The position numbers and the translations under genes are program-made. DNA of 34,565 bases, taken from positions 1-34,565 of the forward strand of contig JAHWKR010000027.1 in assembly GCA_019347805.1 (NCBI GenBank). Reading direction: 5' to 3'. Source of the DNA: Methanobacteriota archaeon. GTDB lineage: Archaea > Thermoplasmatota > E2 > JACPAO01 > JAHWKR01. Shown in pieces: positions 15,613 through 22,614 of the stretch (position 1 is the first letter of the stretch; each line of letters starts with the position of its first letter). The notes below the pieces were generated by a model, which was given only the letters and a program-made list of their open reading frames with translations, made no database searches and was not told where the DNA came from.

Positions 15613-15744
15613 ATGGGAGCAGACTGTGTCCCCGACGCCAAGAATCCCTTCACTGGCCGCTTGAAGCATCTCAAGATCAAGGCCGTCGCCTACTATCCGC
15701 CACCCGTCAAGAAGGGATGGTTGCAACGCCTAGTTGGGCGATAG
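15613..15744 (+). CDS. Small paralogue of the 70-residue partner protein
   Basis: A protein of 43 residues aligned with its neighbour: GADCVPDAKNPFTGRLKHLK against RADEVPDAPNPFKGRLKNMK, then IKA against IKD, and an end WLQRLVGR against WWQRLLGH. The central Pro/Phe-rich part is shortened. One base separates its ATG from the stop of the duplicated TM tail. The conserved ends after duplication suggest that it is still under selection. Confidence 0.55.
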   Translation: MGADCVPDAKNPFTGRLKHLKIKAVAYYPPPVKKGWLQRLVGR

Positions 15745-15750
15745 AGGTCC

Positions 15751-16395
15751 CTATGCCGACCTTCCTGACCGGTCCTCCGCCGACGGCCGTTGCATCTCGA
15801 ACACCTCGCGCACCGGGGCGTATTCCTTCCCCCCGAGCCGGGAAAGCGGCCGCAGTTTGTGCACGTCGATGATCCGCGAGCCGCGCGGCCCTTCCTTGAG
15901 GAAGCCGTCACGGACATGCCATTTCAGCACCTCGCCGACGATGAGCCCCACCGCGTCACCCGCCGGCGTGTAGATCTCCACCAATCGACACTCCATGGCG
16001 ACCGGCGCATCGGCCAGGCGCGGGACCTGCACCAGGTCGGAGGTCACGGTCTTGAGGCCCACCATGGCCGCCTCGTCCTCGCCGTGCTCCACCTCCGCGC
16101 TGGTCTCGACCATGACGTGCGCGTGCGCCTCGTCGACGCTGTGGATGACGAACTCCTTGGTCGCCTCGATGTTGGCCCACGTGTCCTTCGGCTCGCCGGA
16201 TCGTTTGCGCGAAACAGAAACAGAGACGAGCGGCGGCTTCGCCGACACGCCTTGGAAGAACGAGAACGGTGCCAGGTTGAGCCGTCCATCCGCATCCATC
16301 GAGGTGACCCAGGCGATGGGCCGCGGCACGATGGTCGACGTCATGAGCATGTAACGCTCCAGGGTCGAGAGCTCCGAAGCGACCAGGTCGGGCAT
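15751..16395 (-). CDS. Flavin reductase-like FMN-binding protein
   Basis: A protein of 214 residues of the flavin reductase/split-barrel family (DIM6/NTAB). The typical N-terminal part is TIVPRPIAWVTSMDADGRLN followed by LAPFSFF, and PPLVSVSVSRKRSGEPKDTW follows, which in this family lines the FMN phosphate. Members reduce flavin with NAD(P)H or simply bind FMN; the reaction of this one is not readable. The ATG at 16395 lies 26 nt behind a weak TATA-like TTATCA (16418-16423); the longer frame to 16521 has a low-complexity Ala/Arg start and is not preferred. It is convergent with the small gene at 15613-15744. Confidence 0.85.
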   Translation of the reverse strand: MPDLVASELSTLERYMLMTSTIVPRPIAWVTSMDADGRLNLAPFSFFQGVSAKPPLVSVSVSRKRSGEPKDTWANIEATKEFVIHSVDEAHAHVMVETSAEVEHGEDEAAMVGLKTVTSDLVQVPRLADAPVAMECRLVEIYTPAGDAVGLIVGEVLKWHVRDGFLKEGPRGSRIIDVHKLRPLSRLGGKEYAPVREVFEMQRPSAEDRSGRSA

Positions 16396-16529
16396 CGATG
16401 GCCCATCCGCCGGACCATGATAAGCATGGGGCAAAGGGCCCGCCTCGCGCACCTTACCTGCACACGCACGCGCGTGCGCCCGCGCCTTGGCCTCCCGGGC
16501 CGACGATTCGAAAAAGCCCACACATCCAG

Positions 16530-16537
16530 TAAATAGT
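16530..16537 (+). promoter_or_regulatory. TATA box of the YhaM-like gene
   Basis: TAAATAGT is centred 26-27 nt before the ATG at 16560, predicting a leaderless mRNA. Confidence 0.65.
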
Positions 16538-16559
16538 CAAGCCCACCCCTCCCGTTCCG

Positions 16560-17549
16560 ATGTCCAAGACCGCCACGGCCACCACGGCCCAGACCAGCAA
16601 GACGCCAGCACCGCTCCGCACCGAGGTCGGCGACCTCATCCCCGGCGCCTCCGTCAACGAACTGTTCGTCATCAGCGACGTGCAACTCCGACAGGGCGGC
16701 AAGACCGGCAGCTACCTGACCTTCCGGCTCTCCGACGCCACCGGCACTGTCCCCGGCGTCTATTGGCCCGCCGACATCGGCGAGGCCGAAGAGGTGTTGC
16801 GCGAGATCCCCGACGGCGGCGTCGTCCGCATCAAGGGCGACGTGGTGAGTTACCGGGAACGCACCGAGGTGCGCGTCACCGCCCCCGGCGGCGGCATCTC
16901 GCCCTACGAGGGCACCCGGTTGGACCCGACGCCGTTCGTCCCCACCTCGAACGTCACCGAAAAAGAACTGCGCGACGCCGTAGAGGTCCGTGTCGGCCTC
17001 ATCGCCGACCCCCACCTGCGTCGCCTCCTGCGCGCATTCTTCGCCGACAAGGAACGCGCCGAGGCCTACTTCACGCTCCCCGCCCGACTGACCGGCCCCC
17101 ACGCATACCTGCGCGGGCTCGCCGAGGAGGCCGTCGAAGCAGCACGAATCACCGGCGCCGCCGCCGGCTCGATCCCCGGTGTCGACCGCGACCTCGTCAC
17201 CGCCTGCGCCCTCCTCGCCCCGGCCGGTGCCATCCTCGCCTACGAAGAACAAGGTCTCGCCCATGAAGAGACGCGCGCGGGATTGCTCCTGCCACGGAGC
17301 GTCCTCTCTGCCGACCTGGCGCTGCGCGCCGCCCGCGAAGCCTCCTCCATCCCCCTCGCGACGCTCGACCGCGTACGCCACGTGCTCATCCGCGAACCGG
17401 AGGTCGTCCGCTGGGGCTGGTCGTCCGGACCCGAAGCGCTGCTGCCGGAAGCGGTCGTCCTGCACCACGCGCTGCGCATGTCCCGCACCGTCCCCGAAGT
17501 GAACGCCAAGCTCGAGCGCAAAGAAGGGCTCCGCGAGGCGGCCGCATAG
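16560..17549 (+). CDS. YhaM-like OB-fold/HD protein lacking HD metal ligands
   Basis: A protein of 329 residues with the layout of YhaM-type 3'-5' exoribonucleases: an N-terminal OB-fold (about 25-110, containing TGSYLTFRLSDATG and VVRIKGDVVSYRE) and a C-terminal helical HD-like domain (about 140-310). The HD backbone pattern is recognisable, but every expected metal ligand is replaced. The family pattern GLxEH is GLAEE (Glu190), the HD pair is Ala220-Pro221, the GH pair is Pro245-Arg246, and the SHHG motif is replaced near Arg278-Pro280. The protein probably binds RNA or DNA through the OB-fold and has lost nuclease activity. A winged-helix gene follows on the same strand. Confidence 0.7.
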   Translation: MSKTATATTAQTSKTPAPLRTEVGDLIPGASVNELFVISDVQLRQGGKTGSYLTFRLSDATGTVPGVYWPADIGEAEEVLREIPDGGVVRIKGDVVSYRERTEVRVTAPGGGISPYEGTRLDPTPFVPTSNVTEKELRDAVEVRVGLIADPHLRRLLRAFFADKERAEAYFTLPARLTGPHAYLRGLAEEAVEAARITGAAAGSIPGVDRDLVTACALLAPAGAILAYEEQGLAHEETRAGLLLPRSVLSADLALRAAREASSIPLATLDRVRHVLIREPEVVRWGWSSGPEALLPEAVVLHHALRMSRTVPEVNAKLERKEGLREAAA

Positions 17550-17562
17550 GACCGCGGTCCCG

Positions 17563-17593
17563 GGGCCGGTCGGAAAGAGGTCCTCTCCGGCCC
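17563..17593 (+). terminator. GC-rich hairpin behind the YhaM-like gene
   Basis: GGGCCGG (17563-17569) can pair with CCGGCCC (17587-17593), and the loop holds a second small stem, AGAGG/CCTCT. It is placed between two same-strand genes. There is no T run directly behind it, so it may be a structural element rather than a terminator. Confidence 0.3.
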
Positions 17594-17658
17594 TTGGTAC
17601 ACGGTCCTTTGGGTCGCGGCAAGTTCATGTAGGGTCACATGTAAGACCGTAGGTTTGC

Positions 17659-18165
17659 ATGATCGAGACGCGGCTCAGTGTGAAAGTGGGTGACCTCCAC
17701 GACGCCATCGACCACACCTATGGTTCCCGTGCGGCGTTCGAAGCCCACTTCCAAGCGCACAAAGACACCGACGTCTTCGCCTCCATGGTGCACGATGCGC
17801 TCGAAGGGCACGACGACCCCGAAGAGGTCGTCCAACTCCACACCGTCTGGTACGGCGAACAGTTGCCGCCGCTCGGCATCTCGCAGATGGAGGTCCTCAA
17901 CGAGATCATGCAGACCCCGCCCGGCTCCATCCGCCAGCTCGCCAAGCGCATGAGCAAGAACTTCGAGACCGTCCGCGAACACGTCCTTCTCCTCGAAGGC
18001 CAAGGCCTCATCTGGATCGACCGCCACGGCCGCGGCCGAAGGGCGAGCATCCACCCTGTGCCGCGCGAGTTCAGCCTCACCATCACCCGGCCCGAGCCGA
18101 AAGACCACGTCACCAACCTCCTCGCCGCGATGCGCGAACGCCACCGGCAGAAGCAGAGCACCTAG
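17659..18165 (+). CDS. Winged-helix DNA-binding protein
   Basis: A protein of 168 residues. The N-terminal 75 residues are unrecognised (FEAHFQAHKDTDVFASMVHD). Residues 80-140 form a winged helix: QMEVLNEIMQTPPGSIRQLA, then KRMSKNFETVREHVLLLEGQ, then a wing with GLIWIDRHGRGRRASI. Layout and length resemble regulators with an N-terminal dimerisation part and a MarR-like HTH. The ATG at 17659 is preceded by a TATA-like CATGTAGG near 17627-17634. Its target is unknown. Confidence 0.65.
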   Translation: MIETRLSVKVGDLHDAIDHTYGSRAAFEAHFQAHKDTDVFASMVHDALEGHDDPEEVVQLHTVWYGEQLPPLGISQMEVLNEIMQTPPGSIRQLAKRMSKNFETVREHVLLLEGQGLIWIDRHGRGRRASIHPVPREFSLTITRPEPKDHVTNLLAAMRERHRQKQST

Positions 18166-18213
18166 TCTTTCGCATCCCCAATCTTTTTCCCTCCCGCTTT
18201 TCTCGCCACGACG

Positions 18214-18522
18214 ATGGCCGCCATCTCCCACGGCTGGTTCTTCGTCGCGCTCGAACTCCTCATCGTCATCGGCCTCGTGTGGGGCGACCGGCGCTGGCGC
18301 GAACGCTTGGCTGCACGCGGCGTCACCCCGACGTGGCGTATCCCCATCACCGAAACGCTCGTCATGGCCGTCATCTACGCCTTCTTCCGTATCCAGCCCT
18401 GGCTGCGCGGCGGCGACGTCTTCGCCTTCGTCCTCGGCGTCTTCGACGGCGTCGCCATCGTGACACCCATCCTGTTCTTTTCGCTGCATCTGGCGTGGCG
18501 CGCCAGTGCAATACGCGAATAG
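18214..18522 (+). CDS. Small multi-TM membrane protein
   Basis: A protein of 102 residues with three hydrophobic segments: GWFFVALELLIVIGLVWG, a middle one around TETLVMAVIYAFFRI, and VFAFVLGVFDGVAIVTPILF. The positive loop DRRWRERLAARG lies after the first TM helix. A T-rich box (ATCTTTTTC) lies about 28 nt before the ATG. No family recognised. Confidence 0.6.
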   Translation: MAAISHGWFFVALELLIVIGLVWGDRRWRERLAARGVTPTWRIPITETLVMAVIYAFFRIQPWLRGGDVFAFVLGVFDGVAIVTPILFFSLHLAWRASAIRE

Positions 18523-18722
18523 AAACGGACAGCCGGTCCCCGTTGACGCTCAGGACAAGGATGTCACATGGCGGGAGCCACAGGCTACCGGGAGATCAGG
18601 ATAGGTTTGGTCCTGGTCACGCAGATGCCTTCCCAACGCCAGGTCTCTGGAGGTCGGGCAACATCCTTATTGCTCCCAATTGGAAACGATTACGAGTCGG
18701 GTTATTGACACTATTTGCTACA

Positions 18723-18748
18723 CCTGGCTGTTCATTCATGCACGAGTG
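18723..18748 (+). repeat. Left arm of a 26-bp imperfect inverted repeat
   Basis: It matches the reverse complement of 20846-20871 at 21 of 26 positions, including the shared ends CCTGGCT and TGCACGAGTG. The two arms enclose the promoter and the two genes at 18787-20752. In the plus frame this arm reads PGCSFMHE before a stop, matching PGSAFVHE of the minus frame at the right arm, so both may derive from one coding sequence. Confidence 0.45.
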
Positions 18749-18756
18749 ACACAAAC

Positions 18757-18764
18757 GGATAAAG
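18757..18764 (+). promoter_or_regulatory. TATA box of the Cys-rich secreted protein gene
   Basis: GGATAAAG is centred 26-27 nt before the ATG at 18787, consistent with a leaderless mRNA that also carries the downstream lipoprotein gene. Confidence 0.5.
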
Positions 18765-18786
18765 CGGCTCTCTGTCTAACCGGTTC

Positions 18787-19452
18787 ATGCGCAACCGATC
18801 TATGCGTGTAACTCCGCTGACCATCTTGGTCAGTTTCTTCCTTGCCTCTTTCATGATGGGCGATGCACTAGCTGTGATCGATGATCCGACCGTGGCGGAA
18901 TGTCAAGCCGTCGACGACAAATTAGCCAACGAATGGGAAACCTTGACTGACGCCGAAAAAGAAGCAAACGCCGAGACCGGACAGGCCTGTGTAGACAAGT
19001 ATCCGCAAACCTACGGCTCGACAAGCGCAACTTGTACTGAAGATTCAGAAAGTTGTTGCGATACGTTCGGTCAGTCGCGCACGGCCTGTGCAGAAGCATT
19101 ACCGCACACGAGACCTGTCTTTGGGAGCGAGCATACGGAGAACTGCCCGGACCAAACGTTCCCCGGCACAAATTGCTACTACATGCAGGACCAAGGGCGG
19201 GGATGGAGCGACGTTCAAGGCTCAGCCGGCGATGTTGTAGCGCAAGGGCACGTTAAAGTGGACTGCAATTGGACCCCGGCCGATATCGACAGGAGTTGCA
19301 CAACTCCCACGGATGGCGTGTATCAGTGGGCTGAACCGTCGACCAAGTGCCATGAGACGACTTCAAACACGATTGGATACGCATCCGGGCTACTGCTCTT
19401 GCAGCTCCCGAACGGCGCCGCAACACATAAAGCCTGGGCACCCTGCTCTTAG
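18787..19452 (+). CDS. Cys-rich secreted protein
   Basis: A protein of 221 residues with a signal peptide (PLTILVSFFLASFMMGDALA). The mature part is acidic and rich in cysteine, including a CTEDSESCCDTFGQSRTAC cluster, and would be held by several disulfides outside the cell. It ends in ATHKAWAPCS. No domain is recognised. It is the first gene of a two-gene transcript: 16 nt later follows a lipoprotein gene with GGTGA before its start. Base composition is clearly more AT-rich than in the adjacent core genes. Confidence 0.65.
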   Translation: MRNRSMRVTPLTILVSFFLASFMMGDALAVIDDPTVAECQAVDDKLANEWETLTDAEKEANAETGQACVDKYPQTYGSTSATCTEDSESCCDTFGQSRTACAEALPHTRPVFGSEHTENCPDQTFPGTNCYYMQDQGRGWSDVQGSAGDVVAQGHVKVDCNWTPADIDRSCTTPTDGVYQWAEPSTKCHETTSNTIGYASGLLLLQLPNGAATHKAWAPCS

Positions 19453-19468
19453 CGGTGAAGGTCTTCAC

Positions 19469-20752
19469 ATGAACAGCACGCATTTTTCCTACCTTATCCC
19501 CATTTTTCTTCTGGCGATCAGCCTCTCGGGATGTACCGTAGAGGACAACCCGGAAGATCCTTATTTCTTCGCGTTCAAGTCAGTCTACAAGACACGAGAC
19601 AGTTCAGCGAACGTCACATTCGATTGGATCGGAAAGCAGTGGATCTTGAACGATGCCGGGAGCCTCGTAGAAGCTTATCAATTGGATGCGGATTGGGCTT
19701 CAACCCCAGGAAAAATCACGATTTGGCTTGATGAGGATTTCATCCCGATCCGAGCTGATCAGTATTGTAAGGATCACGGTACGCGCGACTGTGACCACAA
19801 GAAGATCTGGTTCGGCCTCCCCGGTACGTACCACCTCGGCCTGAACATCTATTCCGCGTACAAAAAAGATGAACCCATCCGGCTGGAATTCGTCAATCAA
19901 ACGTTCACGATTGAACCTGAGATCCACCGGAAAGGAGATATCATCACGATCAAGATCGCGCCCGAAAGTCTTCCAGAGAAGGAGGGGGCCACAATGGTCG
20001 GCGAGTGGGAGTTCAGGGAGGGGTCGTTCCTACCGCTCCGGACGCCGAGGTTCGTTCTCGTCGAGGCCGAGAAGACGGGCACGGTCGAACCACTCGCCAT
20101 CCAAGAACCACGCATGCCTCCGACTTCTCCAGAATATCGGTTCTTCCCCGGCGAAAACGATCGGATCTTAGGGGAGGGGGTCACTCATGCAGAGATCATC
20201 CAGGAGGTCCTGTCCCACGACGATAAGGCGGTGTCTCTTCATGAAAAAGGGTGCCTGTCTAGATACGAAATGAGAACAAGCGAAAGTCCCGAACCCGATC
20301 TCTTCGATGAATTGTTCGGCTATACGGTGATCGGTGCGACGACGCAATTCATGGACGATCGCCATGCCATTGAATGGAGAGTTGCTGTCGATAAAAAGGA
20401 GGGGGAATACTCGTTCACCGTATCCGAAGGAAAAGCTGTGGAAAGAACGGCGGATTGCGATGCCAGTACGGCTCTCACGACCTCGATCGACTCATTGATC
20501 GATTGCAGCCTCCAGTACATAAAAAAGCGGAATCCTTCGATGACCGTTTCTTACATGGTCCACGACCCCCTAGCTGGATTCACAGCACTCCAGACTCTCT
20601 TCACTCCATCTTATGTTCGCCAAGACACTGCGGGAGTCCAGGGTTCCGAGCCTTATGGGATCATGGTCGATGCGGTCCACGGTAGTGTGCGATCAATTGA
20701 AGGCCACCCTGACGACTTGGTTGATCTCGAACCCTGTGAAGGGCTTCCCTGA
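19469..20752 (+). CDS. Lipoprotein of unknown function
   Basis: A protein of 427 residues. The ATG at 19469 starts a signal peptide with a lipobox (FLLAISLSGC), giving a lipid-anchored surface protein. A ribosome binding site-like GGTGAAGG lies upstream. The mature part is beta-rich with many Asp, Glu and Lys residues; two parts (about 30-260 and 265-420) are separated by an Pro-rich stretch (EPRMPPTSPEYRFFPG). No known domain is visible. The longer frame from 19313 runs through the end of the preceding gene and is not a real extension. It probably works with the co-transcribed Cys-rich protein. Confidence 0.65.
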   Translation: MNSTHFSYLIPIFLLAISLSGCTVEDNPEDPYFFAFKSVYKTRDSSANVTFDWIGKQWILNDAGSLVEAYQLDADWASTPGKITIWLDEDFIPIRADQYCKDHGTRDCDHKKIWFGLPGTYHLGLNIYSAYKKDEPIRLEFVNQTFTIEPEIHRKGDIITIKIAPESLPEKEGATMVGEWEFREGSFLPLRTPRFVLVEAEKTGTVEPLAIQEPRMPPTSPEYRFFPGENDRILGEGVTHAEIIQEVLSHDDKAVSLHEKGCLSRYEMRTSESPEPDLFDELFGYTVIGATTQFMDDRHAIEWRVAVDKKEGEYSFTVSEGKAVERTADCDASTALTTSIDSLIDCSLQYIKKRNPSMTVSYMVHDPLAGFTALQTLFTPSYVRQDTAGVQGSEPYGIMVDAVHGSVRSIEGHPDDLVDLEPCEGLP

Positions 20753-20787
20753 CCTCAAATCAATTTGGCCGGACCCTGCATTCTGCC

Positions 20788-20982
20788 CTACGCGTCAATA
20801 AATACTGACCCTACTAAATGCACGTCTCGGAAGCTCTCTCCCCGCCACTCGTGCACGAACGCGGAGCCAGGCAGCTGTAACGGCCAAGGCTCATTCAAGC
20901 GTCGCCGATCTGATACGTCTGTATGATGGCGGGCGCCGTACCAGGACGGGCGCCCCAGGTCGGCCACCGTATACCATGGCAC
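20788..20982 (-). CDS. Possible small protein or gene remnant
   Basis: An open frame of 64 codons with a GTG start. It reads PWYTVADLGRPSWYGARHHT and later LPGSAFVHEWRGESFRDVHL. The aromatic and varied composition looks more like real protein than like a GC-rich shadow. The part PGSAFVHE has a counterpart in the inverted-repeat arm at 18723-18748. It could be a short gene, or the remaining end of a longer gene broken when the neighbouring island arrived. Function unknown. Confidence 0.3.
   Translation of the reverse strand: MPWYTVADLGRPSWYGARHHTDVSDRRRLNEPWPLQLPGSAFVHEWRGESFRDVHLVGSVFIDA
20846..20871 (-). repeat. Right arm of the 26-bp imperfect inverted repeat
   Basis: The reverse complement is 21/26 identical to 18723-18748. 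It lies 94 nt behind the stop of the lipoprotein gene, so the arms bound the AT-richer two-gene island. Confidence 0.45.
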
Positions 20983-21093
20983 TCCACGACATGCCCCCTC
21001 GTCCCCCTGACGAACCCGACCAAAAACAACGTACGACCGACACAAACTATTCAACCTCCCCGTCTTCAGGGCCGGCCGTGAGAGGCATTCCCT

Positions 21094-21660
21094 ATGTTGT
21101 TGAGCCAATCGAGTGAAGACCGCGTCATGCTTTTCCTGGACCTTGCGAACATCTCCCGCTCCCTCGAGACGAAGTCGTTCGTCGGCTTCCGCGTCGATTA
21201 TTTCCGTCTCGCCAAACACCTTGCCGGGCCGCGCCGCCTCGTCGGCGCCTTCGCCTTCGACACCGCCCCCGCGGACAGTTACGGGAACCCGAAGCAACGG
21301 TTCCACGACCACCTCCGCTACACCGGTTTCCGTGTCATCGCAAGACCGACCCGTGGCGAGGAATATGACCACCGACGCGAGGTCGACACCTCCATCGCCA
21401 CCGAGATCCTCGCCGCCGGTTATCGCGACCTCTATGACGTCGCCCTCGTCGTCTCCGGCGACCGCGCCTTCCTGCCGGTCTTGGAACACGTGAACCGCCT
21501 CGGCAAGCGGGTCGAGGTCGCCGGTGTCGGAGGCCACTTCGCCGCTGACCTGCGCAAGGCCGCCGACCACGTCCACTACCTCGACGCCATCCCCTTCCTC
21601 GAGCTCGTGCCCCCCGAGCATGCCGACGAAGCGGAAGACCCGATGGAGGTCGCCGCATGA
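21094..21660 (+). CDS. NYN (PIN-like) domain nuclease, LabA/DUF88 family
   Basis: A protein of 188 residues. The NYN domain spans about 10-175. It shows the first acidic strand VMLFLDLANIS (Asp16), the central EVDTSIATEIL (Asp98) and VALVVSGDRAFLPVLEHV (Asp123). In most NYN proteins the last motif is SGDxDF; here the second Asp is Ala125, so metal binding may be altered. Family members are RNA nucleases acting on tRNA, rRNA or mRNA. The final four bases (ATGA) also start the next gene, so both are translationally coupled. A GAGAGG sequence lies upstream of the ATG; the second ATG at 21127 is the alternative start. Confidence 0.85.
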   Translation: MLLSQSSEDRVMLFLDLANISRSLETKSFVGFRVDYFRLAKHLAGPRRLVGAFAFDTAPADSYGNPKQRFHDHLRYTGFRVIARPTRGEEYDHRREVDTSIATEILAAGYRDLYDVALVVSGDRAFLPVLEHVNRLGKRVEVAGVGGHFAADLRKAADHVHYLDAIPFLELVPPEHADEAEDPMEVAA

Positions 21661-22544
21661 ACGCAGAAGGCCCCCTCGATGCGCTGGAGGAACGCCTCGG
21701 CCCCGAAATCCGTGACACGGTCCAGGAATGGGGCGAAGAACTCACCGTCCTGACGTTCCGTCCCAACAAGCGCGGCGGCGACCCGGTCGCCGTCACCCCC
21801 GAAGGCAAAGCGGTCTTCCCCGACAAGTACCGCGGCGGCGACAACATCAAGGAGGACGAGACCTGGGTCTGCAGTGTCTCCTCCAAAGGCGGGACCACGT
21901 TCTTCGGCGCACCGCTCGTCAAACTCGACTCCGCCTTCTTCTTCGACCTGCTCGGCCCGCAAGTGTCCCGCATCGTCCAGGTCGCCCTCGAAGACCACCG
22001 CGACGCCATCGAGCCCTACATCAAGAGCGCCCTCGACAAGCAATCGGACGCGATGCTCAAGAAGCGAATGGACCTCCTCGAATCGGAACGCGAAGACCTC
22101 GCCGCACAATACGAAGACCTGGAACGGCGCTACGAAGAGGCGCGCCAGAAGATCAAACAGGCCGAGATCGAAGTGCGCGCCCTGAAAGAGAACGCACCCC
22201 GCAACGGCGGAGCGAACGCGACGCCCACCAACGGCAACGGAGAAGCGCCGGAAGGTTTCGCACAGATCCCCGGCTCGCATTACCTCTCGAGCGGGGCGAT
22301 CCAGGTCCGGCGCCTCCGTGAAGACGAACTGGAAAGCGACTCGTTCACCGCCGACCGCTACTTCGGCCACGTCAGCCCCGACCGCCGTGTGCTCTTCCTG
22401 AAACCGCACCCCAACGGCAACCTGCCCTGCGTCCACCACCGGATCCACATACCCGGGCTCAACACGCTCCGGCCGTTCGGTGACGACGAAGAACTGCCCG
22501 GGACCTATGTGTCCAAGCACGGCGGCTACATCGTCGACCTGTGA
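21657..22544 (+). CDS. Coiled-coil partner of the NYN protein
   Basis: A protein of 295 residues. The N-terminal part (about 25-95) is beta-rich (KAVFPDKYRGGDNIKEDETW, then VCSV) and could be a small OB/TRAM-like fold, tentatively. Residues 115-180 form a long charged coiled coil (LLESEREDLAAQYEDLERRY). A flexible Asn/Gly linker (181-200) leads to a compact C-terminal domain (about 204-295, including RYFGHVSPDRRVLFLKPHPN). The start overlaps the NYN stop by four bases, so one ribosome can make both at a fixed ratio. I do not recognise the family; it may recruit substrate to, or dimerise, the NYN nuclease (inference). Confidence 0.65.
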   Translation: MNAEGPLDALEERLGPEIRDTVQEWGEELTVLTFRPNKRGGDPVAVTPEGKAVFPDKYRGGDNIKEDETWVCSVSSKGGTTFFGAPLVKLDSAFFFDLLGPQVSRIVQVALEDHRDAIEPYIKSALDKQSDAMLKKRMDLLESEREDLAAQYEDLERRYEEARQKIKQAEIEVRALKENAPRNGGANATPTNGNGEAPEGFAQIPGSHYLSSGAIQVRRLREDELESDSFTADRYFGHVSPDRRVLFLKPHPNGNLPCVHHRIHIPGLNTLRPFGDDEELPGTYVSKHGGYIVDL

Positions 22545-22614
22545 AGACCACGCGTTCATTCTCTTCCCCGATCTTTCCACAAGGTCCAAGAAGCGGCCCC
22601 CTGCTGCCCGACCC

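Larger units (their letters stand above)
20753..21093. other. Intergenic region behind the lipoprotein gene
   Basis: It contains the right inverted-repeat arm, the possible minus-strand small ORF, and an orphan TATA-like AATAAATAC at 20798-20806. A second TATA-like ACTATTCAA near 21046-21054 would serve the NYN gene with a short leader. GGGCGCC words occur twice near 20931-20955 and could pair. No tRNA-like or other known RNA structure was recognised. Confidence 0.4.

Noticed and set aside
14788-15744. Assignment of the three-TM protein and small partner to a cyclic-nucleotide defence system (SLATT effector)
   Set aside because: Only the helix layout fits; no nucleotide cyclase, sensor or nuclease gene is next to it.
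18279-18749. 156-codon plus-strand ORF overlapping the small membrane protein gene
   Set aside because: His/Arg-rich shadow in its first part; only the last codons (repeat arm) are of interest.
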